From: Peptostreptococcaceae bacterium
Lineage (GTDB): Bacteria; Bacillota_A; Clostridia; Peptostreptococcales; Acidaminobacteraceae
DNA length: 17,174 nt
Direction of reading: 5' to 3'
Assembly: GCA_013619035.1 (NCBI GenBank)
Contig: JABXKX010000058.1
Coordinates: 1 to 17,174, forward strand
This document shows positions 7,838 through 13,419 of this stretch, one piece after another. A program made the translations under genes and the position numbers. Within the stretch, counting starts at the first letter, position 1, and every line of letters starts with the position of its first letter. The notes under the pieces are model-generated. The model had not been told where the DNA came from. It did no database searches and saw nothing but the letters and a program-made list of their open reading frames with translations.

Positions 7838-8821
7838 CTACTTTACTTCTTTAGAGATCTTTTCTATTATGTTATTTGAGACGTACTTCTCAGCATACTT
7901 GATCGCATTTTTGAAAGCTTTAGCATTTGAACTACCATGAGCTTTTACTATTGGAGCTTTAACACCTAGTAGGGGTGCTCCACCAAACTCTGTATAATCC
8001 ATCTTTGTTTTTAAACCACGTAGTTTTCCTTTAATAGCACCCGCTGCCAACTTTGTTAATAAGTTTGACATAAATATGCTTTTAAGTTCTCCCATAAATG
8101 ATTTAGCAACACCTTCAGTCAGTTTTAGAATAACATTACCTGTAAAACCATCACATACAAGTACATCAGCTTTTCTTTCTGGAATGTCTCTAGCTTCAAC
8201 ATTACCTATAAAGTTTAGTGATGACTCTTTTAATAGTTGATACGCTTCATTGATCATCGGAGTGCCTTTGCCTTCCTCTGAACCAATATTGATTAAGCCT
8301 ACCTTAGGGTTTTCAATTCCTAAAACATCTTTAGCATATATAGAACCCATAATACCGAATTCCAATAAGTTTCTTGGTTTACATTCTGCATTTGCTCCAA
8401 CATCAGCCATAACAAACATACCACTAAATGTTGGGAACACAGTTGTAAGTGCTGGTCTATCAATACCTTTGATTCGACCGACTCTCAATAAACCACCTGC
8501 TAATAAAGCTCCTGTATTTCCTGCTGAGATCAATGCGTCAATTTCGCCTGTTCTCACTTTATCAAAACCTACTACCATAGAAGAGTCCTTTTTTCTTTTA
8601 ATGGCAACAACAGGTTTATCTTCATTTTCAACCACTTCTGTTGTAGCAATTATTTCTACTCTACTCTGATCATATGTATATTTTGATAATTCATTTTTTA
8701 TTGCATCTTCATTACCTATAAGAACCATCGTTGCATCAATTTCTTTCAATGCTTCTATAGCTCCTTTTACAGTTTCAACAGGTGCATGATCGCCGCCCAT
8801 TGCATCAATAGCTATTCTCAT
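7838..8821 (-). CDS. plsX: Phosphate acyltransferase PlsX
   Basis: PlsX converts acyl-ACP to acyl-phosphate, the donor for PlsY in making lysophosphatidic acid, and so links fatty-acid to phospholipid synthesis. It is a peripheral membrane enzyme. At 327 residues it has the usual length. Family hallmarks are the N-terminal RIAIDAMGGDHAP (2-14), SAGNTGALLAGG near residue 100, ADVGANAECKP near 140, and CDGFTGNVILKLTEG near 220. The start ATG at 8821 has AGGAG six bases upstream, overlapping the fapR stop (TAGGAG). The fapR-plsX pair at the head of the operon is the classic arrangement. Confidence 0.97.
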   Translation of the reverse strand: MRIAIDAMGGDHAPVETVKGAIEALKEIDATMVLIGNEDAIKNELSKYTYDQSRVEIIATTEVVENEDKPVVAIKRKKDSSMVVGFDKVRTGEIDALISAGNTGALLAGGLLRVGRIKGIDRPALTTVFPTFSGMFVMADVGANAECKPRNLLEFGIMGSIYAKDVLGIENPKVGLINIGSEEGKGTPMINEAYQLLKESSLNFIGNVEARDIPERKADVLVCDGFTGNVILKLTEGVAKSFMGELKSIFMSNLLTKLAAGAIKGKLRGLKTKMDYTEFGGAPLLGVKAPIVKAHGSSNAKAFKNAIKYAEKYVSNNIIEKISKEVK

Positions 8822-8830
8822 CTTTTTCTC

Positions 8831-9391
8831 CTATACATCAATTGCTGTTAGTATAAATTTACTTCTAAATACTTGGTCATCTTTGACTGCCACTTTTACA
8901 TGAACGTAATATTCTTTCTCATCACGTATTCTTGTAACTTGTGCTTTTGCCACCAAACGCTGTTCTGCAAATACCGGTACTGTATATTTAATATTCGCCA
9001 CACCTGTAATAGCTACAGGAGCATCAATCACTGCCATTGCTAAAGACTCAGCAAGAGCAAATATATAATGACCTTTTACAATTTGCGTTTTAGAAAAAAC
9101 CATGTCTTTATCAGTTTCTAAAAATGAGATACCACTCATATTTAACTGTAAATCGATTAATTCACCTACAATTTCTCCACGACTTAAAGTTTTAACTTTA
9201 TCGTGTTGTTCAGTAGCAACGGATTTGACCCTTTCTCTTAACTCAGGAATATTTAAGCTCATTCGATCCAATCGAATAGTTTGTATACTCACGCTAAATA
9301 ATTCACTCAGTTCCTCATCTCTCAAGAAGGGATTTTCAACGATCTCTTCACTAAGTTTTATAAGTCTTTCTTTCTTCACCATCTTTGGCAT
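8831..9391 (-). CDS. fapR: FapR, malonyl-CoA-responsive repressor of fatty-acid and phospholipid synthesis
   Basis: This 186-residue regulator has a DeoR-like helix-turn-helix (about 22-55: DEELSELFSVSIQTIRLDR, then LNIPELRERV), a linker helix (about 56-78) and a hot-dog effector domain (about 80-186) with KGHYIFALAESLAMAVID (106-123). It closely resembles Bacillus FapR, in which malonyl-CoA binding to the hot-dog domain releases the operator. By alignment from memory, position 106 is Lys where B. subtilis has Arg106, a ligand-contact residue; Gly107 is kept. The start ATG at 9391 is preceded by AAGGATGG. An in-frame ATG three codons later is possible but less like the family. As first gene of the operon, with two FapR-type boxes upstream, it should be autoregulated. 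Confidence 0.96.
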   Translation of the reverse strand: MPKMVKKERLIKLSEEIVENPFLRDEELSELFSVSIQTIRLDRMSLNIPELRERVKSVATEQHDKVKTLSRGEIVGELIDLQLNMSGISFLETDKDMVFSKTQIVKGHYIFALAESLAMAVIDAPVAITGVANIKYTVPVFAEQRLVAKAQVTRIRDEKEYYVHVKVAVKDDQVFRSKFILTAIDV

Positions 9392-9405
9392 ACATTTACC
9401 ATCCT

Positions 9406-9413
9406 TTAGTACT
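9406..9413 (-). promoter_or_regulatory. Extra FapR-type half-site next to the fapR SD
   Basis: AGTACTAA on the minus strand matches the right half (GGTACTAA) of the two full boxes at seven of eight positions. It lies just before the AAGGATGG ribosome site. It has no good partner half, so binding is doubtful. Confidence 0.3.
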
Positions 9414-9418
9414 ATATT

Positions 9419-9435
9419 TTAGTACCTGCTACTAA
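9419..9435 (-). promoter_or_regulatory. FapR operator box 1 (proximal)
   Basis: TTAGTAGCAGGTACTAA on the minus strand is a 17-bp imperfect inverted repeat matching the known FapR operator as I recall it. It covers the predicted transcription start of promoter P1, where a bound repressor would block initiation. Confidence 0.88.
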
Positions 9436-9440
9436 CATAA

Positions 9441-9468
9441 AGTATAACAACATCTCTTCAAAAAGCAA
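9441..9468 (-). promoter_or_regulatory. Promoter P1 of the fapR-fab operon
   Basis: The -10 TATACT (9441-9446) carries an extended TG motif (TGTTATACT). A weak -35 TTGCTT lies at 9463-9468 with a 16-bp spacer. The predicted start near 9434 falls in FapR box 1. Confidence 0.65.
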
Positions 9469-9476
9469 GACATTTT

Positions 9477-9493
9477 TTAGTACCTCATACTAA
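9477..9493 (-). promoter_or_regulatory. FapR operator box 2 (distal)
   Basis: TTAGTATGAGGTACTAA on the minus strand is identical to box 1 except at three positions, all in the central stretch. It sits about 10 nt downstream of the predicted start of promoter P2, 58 bp from box 1 centre to centre, in the same orientation. Confidence 0.88.
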
Positions 9494-9510
9494 TTACAGC
9501 TACTGATAAC

Positions 9511-9539
9511 AGTATAACATATAAAAAAACTACCTTCAA
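9511..9539 (-). promoter_or_regulatory. Promoter P2 of the fapR-fab operon
   Basis: The -35 TTGAAG (9534-9539) and -10 TATACT (9511-9516) have a 17-bp spacer, and the -10 has the same extended TGTTATACT form as P1. The -35 element lies within the 3' arm of the terminator hairpin of the upstream surface-protein operon. Confidence 0.6.
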
Positions 9540-9567
9540 ACCAGTTGTTACAATGGTTGAAGATAGT
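9523..9567 (-). terminator. Intrinsic terminator of the surface-protein operon
   Basis: The arms 9529-9543 (ACTACCTTCAAACCA on plus) and 9554-9567 (TGGTTGAAGATAGT) pair with one mismatch and one bulge. The small loop region can pair further (TTGT with ACAA). On the minus strand seven Ts follow (9523-9529). The plus side also has six Ts at 9571-9576, so it may work in both directions. It lies about 35 nt beyond the stop of the FN3 gene. Confidence 0.85.
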
Positions 9568-9603
9568 TAGTTTTTTATAAAACATTAACAAACATTTAAT
9601 AAT

Positions 9604-12534
9604 TTATTCACCAATAATCAATTCCTTATCTTTAAAATCATAATTGATTAACTGATATTGAGTATAAGTTGTTGCACTTGCTTCAGTTGATGTTTTGTAA
9701 CTAAAAATAACATCAATCCTTGCTTCCTCTTGAATAAAAGGACCATAACCCAAACTGGTTTCTAAGGCTGCAATTTGCCCCTCTATGTGGAAAGGTAATT
9801 CCATTTGAGCAAATGATTCAGATGGTTTGATATAAAGAATTGAATCCATTGAATCACCATCCAAGTTATCAAATCGCAAGTCTGTCTTTAACATAACAAC
9901 AATGGTACTACCAGTTTCTATATGATTGTCCACTGCATCAGAAAATAGAATTTTTACAGTATACCCACCATCAGCATTCATCACACCATTCAAAACTTGA
10001 CCTGATTTAACAGTAGTTAAATAATCAACGTTATTCACACCATTTACTGTAACAGACATTATTTCAGGGTAGATATAACTCGCTATTACCTCATCAGTAC
10101 CTGGTTCAACTATATTTTTAAGATCAAATTCCAATGACACAGTATTTAAATCTACTCCTGGTTTATTAACCGTTACTTTTAGTTCTAACTCAATAGGTTG
10201 ACCATAAGGTTTATTAGCGATACTCGACACTGGTTCTATTTGAATGTCGTACTCAACATCAACTGCGGTTACTGTATTAGATGGTTGTGAATAAATAGCT
10301 AAAGAATCTTCCGTCTTTACACCTTTAACAGTAAGGTTTGTCCCAATAGCAATATTTTCTAAAACTTTAGTATTTCCAGTCACTTCATAACTATTAGTTC
10401 CTGCAGTCAAAATATATTTCTCAGCCCTAAGTAAACTATTCCATCTCACTTCAGCTTTTTTTGTACCACCGTTATAGTTAACCGATAGATTTTCTACAAT
10501 ATCTTTTTCAAAGGTAACCGTACTCACAGGCTCTGATTGTACAAAGTTTTGTGATGCACTCACTCCTTGTATTGAAAAGTACAATTTGTTTTTATCTGTA
10601 TTCTTAAGTCTATAAGTATAACTCTCGTCAACAACAGTCTCTATATAATTTAGAGTTGCCGGACTATCACCTACTAAAATATTATAAGCGGTCGCCCCTG
10701 TTAACTCATTCCATCTCAAATCAATTTCATAAGTATTAGCTATATAAGTTGGTACAATACCAGAAATAGCATTATTTCTAGAAAAATCAATCGTCATGAT
10801 ATCTGTCTTATCAGAGTAAATATTATTACTTGGAGTTTCTTCATCCAAATACATTGCTTCAACTTGAATATACTTATTTATTTTGTCATTCTTATCAAAT
10901 GCAAAAGCATAGGAAATGGTATCAACCTCTACAGTAGTTGCATCACTCATATCTTCATTTTCGCTCATATAAACTCTATACTTATTCGCTTGATCAATAC
11001 TATCCCACGTTACTTCAACTTGACTTGTTACATCATTAAACACTGCATTTAAGTTCTTCACTTTGTTACCAAGTGAAACCGTTGTTGTCATAACAGACTC
11101 TTCTCCACCGACAATAGCTGTTATATTATAGTTAAGTCTTAAGAAATTAGAATCCAATGGATCATTAAACGTTGTTGTTGTAATAATATCATTTAAAGCA
11201 CCAAACTTCCCATTTGCATCAGATCTATATAATTTATAAGAACTTGCTTCTGGGTATTGACTCCAACTTAACGCCACATAATCCTGAACAACTGTAGCAT
11301 TAAAATTCTGTACAGGTCCAAGATTTCCTTTTTCCGCAGTAGAAACTTCAGAATACGAATCATCCGGATATACACTAGAAGCTTTCTTAGCATAAATAGC
11401 CACCAAACTCGGATCAACAACATCTTCTGTAGCAGTCAATTGATTTCCATCAAGAGGAATACTCGGACCAAAATCAAACATGTATATTTGAGCACCAACC
11501 ACAGCATCCCAAGTGAACTTATATCTGCCAGGTGTATTTGTTGGTACATATATAAAATTACTCACAGGACTCAAGTAGTTAAAAGGAACAATCGTAGGTT
11601 CTCCATATTTACCATCTTCATAACCTACAACAGCAAAGTAACCATTTTCTTTCATTTCCTCACTGATATTAAATTCATTACTACTTACAGTTACTAATAT
11701 ATCACTGTCATAATCAATTATCTCATCATCTGAAAAGAATAATTTCACAGCATCTGGAGTATCTCCAACAGAATGCCAATCAACATTTATCTTATTGCCA
11801 TCTTGCTGTAACCGATCAAATACTACTGAATCTATATCCTCCGGAACATGATATGCTTCAAATTCGTGAAAGTAGCCTTTACTGTTTTCTTCTACCCAAA
11901 ATACAGGGTAAATGCTATTTAAAAGCACATTATTTTCCGAGTCTGTAAATAACAGATTGTTATGATCATCATAAACATTTAAGACAATATCGAATCGATT
12001 ACCAACACCATCTCTTCTCAATATGAATTCATAACTAAAATAAGTATCATCAGATCTTACCATAGTCCATTGTATACCTGTAGACAAATCATAATCGAAA
12101 TAAAGTTTATCTTTTTTATTTTTATACTTAGTATAGCTTTTAACCACTGACATTTTGGGAGTTGTACTACCAACAAAAGTAAGCGAATCATGAATACCAA
12201 AGCTCGACCAAGTATTATTATCGTTACCATCAACCCTGACCTTAAATCTGTAGTAGTCAGACTTTAACTCCGCATTGTTGTAGTTGAATGGCTGATATGC
12301 GAATCTTTTACTGCTACCTTCATTAATTCTTAGATAAGTACCTTGTTTATCATCTTTAATTTTCCAATCAGAAGTTGTTAACGACCAACGAAACGAATTA
12401 AGATTGTTAAAAGTGTCATAAGCTTCTATGTTATTCGGTAGAATTACAGCTTCTTCATCGTCTTCTACGCCAAATGTAATAACAGGAAAAAGCAATAGGC
12501 TTAACACCATTATTATCATTACTGTTTTTTTCAT
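9604..12534 (-). CDS. Secreted protein with lectin-like N-terminal domain and six FN3-like repeats
   Basis: This 976-residue exported protein starts with a signal peptide (about 1-23). Residues 39-230 are beta-rich and Trp/Tyr-rich, resembling a concanavalin-A-like lectin domain. Six fibronectin-III-like modules follow, recognised by a repeated W-(D/N/S/H)...(A)xxY signature with Trp at about 253, 342, 424, 510, 608 and 698. Residues 762-905 are a further beta domain, and the last 40 residues form a separate strand-rich tail (RIDVIFSYKTST). There is no LPXTG motif, SLH motif or C-terminal membrane anchor, so attachment probably depends on a partner. The start ATG at 12534 has GAGGTGA upstream and shares one base with the preceding gene's TGA. 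It is last in the operon. No enzymatic motif is visible; binding of a glycan or surface partner is inference. Confidence 0.8.
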   Translation of the reverse strand: MKKTVMIIMVLSLLLFPVITFGVEDDEEAVILPNNIEAYDTFNNLNSFRWSLTTSDWKIKDDKQGTYLRINEGSSKRFAYQPFNYNNAELKSDYYRFKVRVDGNDNNTWSSFGIHDSLTFVGSTTPKMSVVKSYTKYKNKKDKLYFDYDLSTGIQWTMVRSDDTYFSYEFILRRDGVGNRFDIVLNVYDDHNNLLFTDSENNVLLNSIYPVFWVEENSKGYFHEFEAYHVPEDIDSVVFDRLQQDGNKINVDWHSVGDTPDAVKLFFSDDEIIDYDSDILVTVSSNEFNISEEMKENGYFAVVGYEDGKYGEPTIVPFNYLSPVSNFIYVPTNTPGRYKFTWDAVVGAQIYMFDFGPSIPLDGNQLTATEDVVDPSLVAIYAKKASSVYPDDSYSEVSTAEKGNLGPVQNFNATVVQDYVALSWSQYPEASSYKLYRSDANGKFGALNDIITTTTFNDPLDSNFLRLNYNITAIVGGEESVMTTTVSLGNKVKNLNAVFNDVTSQVEVTWDSIDQANKYRVYMSENEDMSDATTVEVDTISYAFAFDKNDKINKYIQVEAMYLDEETPSNNIYSDKTDIMTIDFSRNNAISGIVPTYIANTYEIDLRWNELTGATAYNILVGDSPATLNYIETVVDESYTYRLKNTDKNKLYFSIQGVSASQNFVQSEPVSTVTFEKDIVENLSVNYNGGTKKAEVRWNSLLRAEKYILTAGTNSYEVTGNTKVLENIAIGTNLTVKGVKTEDSLAIYSQPSNTVTAVDVEYDIQIEPVSSIANKPYGQPIELELKVTVNKPGVDLNTVSLEFDLKNIVEPGTDEVIASYIYPEIMSVTVNGVNNVDYLTTVKSGQVLNGVMNADGGYTVKILFSDAVDNHIETGSTIVVMLKTDLRFDNLDGDSMDSILYIKPSESFAQMELPFHIEGQIAALETSLGYGPFIQEEARIDVIFSYKTSTEASATTYTQYQLINYDFKDKELIIGE

Positions 12535-13370
12535 CACATCACCTCTTTAATTGAATCAACCAAAACGTTCAACTCATAAAAACCCATTCCATTGGATACT
12601 ATTTTTAAAGTTTTATCACTTATTTTAACAAAACTGATTCTTTCTTCACCTTGTTCTCTACTGTATGAAAGTAGTACATCTGATAAGTAGACAAAATCTG
12701 TTGAGTCCAAATGATATTCAGACAGATACTCATTATAAACTATATCTAAGTCTTCATCTATCATAGTAATAACCAACATACTTGGTGTAGTATTATTTTC
12801 TAAATCGTTCAACTGATAATAATATGCCTTATTTTCTATATAATCATCTCTTAAAACATAGCCTTCACTTCTAGGATATTCAAAAGTAATTCCAATCTTT
12901 GTCAGTATATACGTACTCGGATTCATTATAACCGTTCTTGTTTCAGCATGCCATTCTGGTATAGTACCTAATAAACTTGATACCATAGCAATTGGTATAT
13001 ATGTCCGATTATTAAATATCTTTGCAGGTACATCTGTCTTTAATGCTTTTCCATTAAAATAAATTTCAGGATTATCAATCTGCATCCAAATATAATCACT
13101 ATTATTGGTTACAACTTCTACCGCTCTTTCAACAGGGTCCCATGTTATTTGATCTCCACTTATACCAAACATTTCAAATGTATTTCTAAGTGGAATCATT
13201 GTTCTATTGTTGTATATTAAGACTGGCAAGTTGATATTTTGTTCTGCATCTACTGTATTTAACGACTCACCATCTACAACAACTGTAACATCAGTAGAAG
13301 TAAGATCCTCCGCAAACGTCAAGTTGGTTATCAGGATTATCATGAGTACTATAATTATTATTTTTCTCAA
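12534..13370 (-). CDS. Secreted protein with copper-amine-oxidase N-terminal-like domain
   Basis: With a TTG start at 13370 this is a 278-residue protein with a signal peptide (1-20, ending TFA). Residues 28-150 hold two repeats of the copper amine oxidase N-terminal-like domain: NRTMIPLRNTFEMFG (55-69) with ITWDPVERAVEV, then NRTYIPIAMVSSLLG (121-135) with PEWHAETRTVIM. This domain is common on secreted and wall-associated proteins of Gram-positive bacteria; it is not the copper catalytic domain and implies no oxidase activity. Residues 155-278 begin ITFEYP and form an alpha/beta domain of a kind seen in small extracytoplasmic proteins, without a recognised motif. AGGAG lies seven bases before TTG. 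An 8-bp hairpin carrying a perfect SD precedes it. The stop TGA overlaps the next start by one base. Confidence 0.85.
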   Translation of the reverse strand: MRKIIIIVLMIILITNLTFAEDLTSTDVTVVVDGESLNTVDAEQNINLPVLIYNNRTMIPLRNTFEMFGISGDQITWDPVERAVEVVTNNSDYIWMQIDNPEIYFNGKALKTDVPAKIFNNRTYIPIAMVSSLLGTIPEWHAETRTVIMNPSTYILTKIGITFEYPRSEGYVLRDDYIENKAYYYQLNDLENNTTPSMLVITMIDEDLDIVYNEYLSEYHLDSTDFVYLSDVLLSYSREQGEERISFVKISDKTLKIVSNGMGFYELNVLVDSIKEVM

Positions 13371-13377
13371 ATCACCA

Positions 13378-13382
13378 CTCCT
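13378..13382 (-). promoter_or_regulatory. SD site that fixes the TTG start at 13370
   Basis: AGGAG on the minus strand, with a 7-nt spacer to TTG (13368-13370). The codons that follow give a clean signal peptide (MRKIIIIVLM), so the TTG is convincing despite being a rare start. Confidence 0.7.
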
Positions 13383-13390
13383 AAACGATT

Positions 13391-13414
13391 ACCTCCTTCA
13401 TTTCTAAAGGAGGT
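13391..13414 (-). promoter_or_regulatory. Hairpin pairing a perfect SD with an anti-SD-like arm
   Basis: On the minus strand ACCTCCTT (13407-13414) pairs with AAGGAGGT (13391-13398) across an 8-nt loop. It begins 5 nt after the VWA-gene stop. No U-tract follows, so it is not a terminator. No start codon lies at normal spacing from the AAGGAGGT; the real SD of the next gene is about 9 nt further on. Confidence 0.6.
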
Positions 13415-13419
13415 CAATC

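Noticed and set aside
12534..13370. Possible copper amine oxidase enzyme
   Set aside because: Only the N-terminal-like domain is present, in two repeats. The catalytic domain with its topaquinone Tyr and copper His residues is absent.
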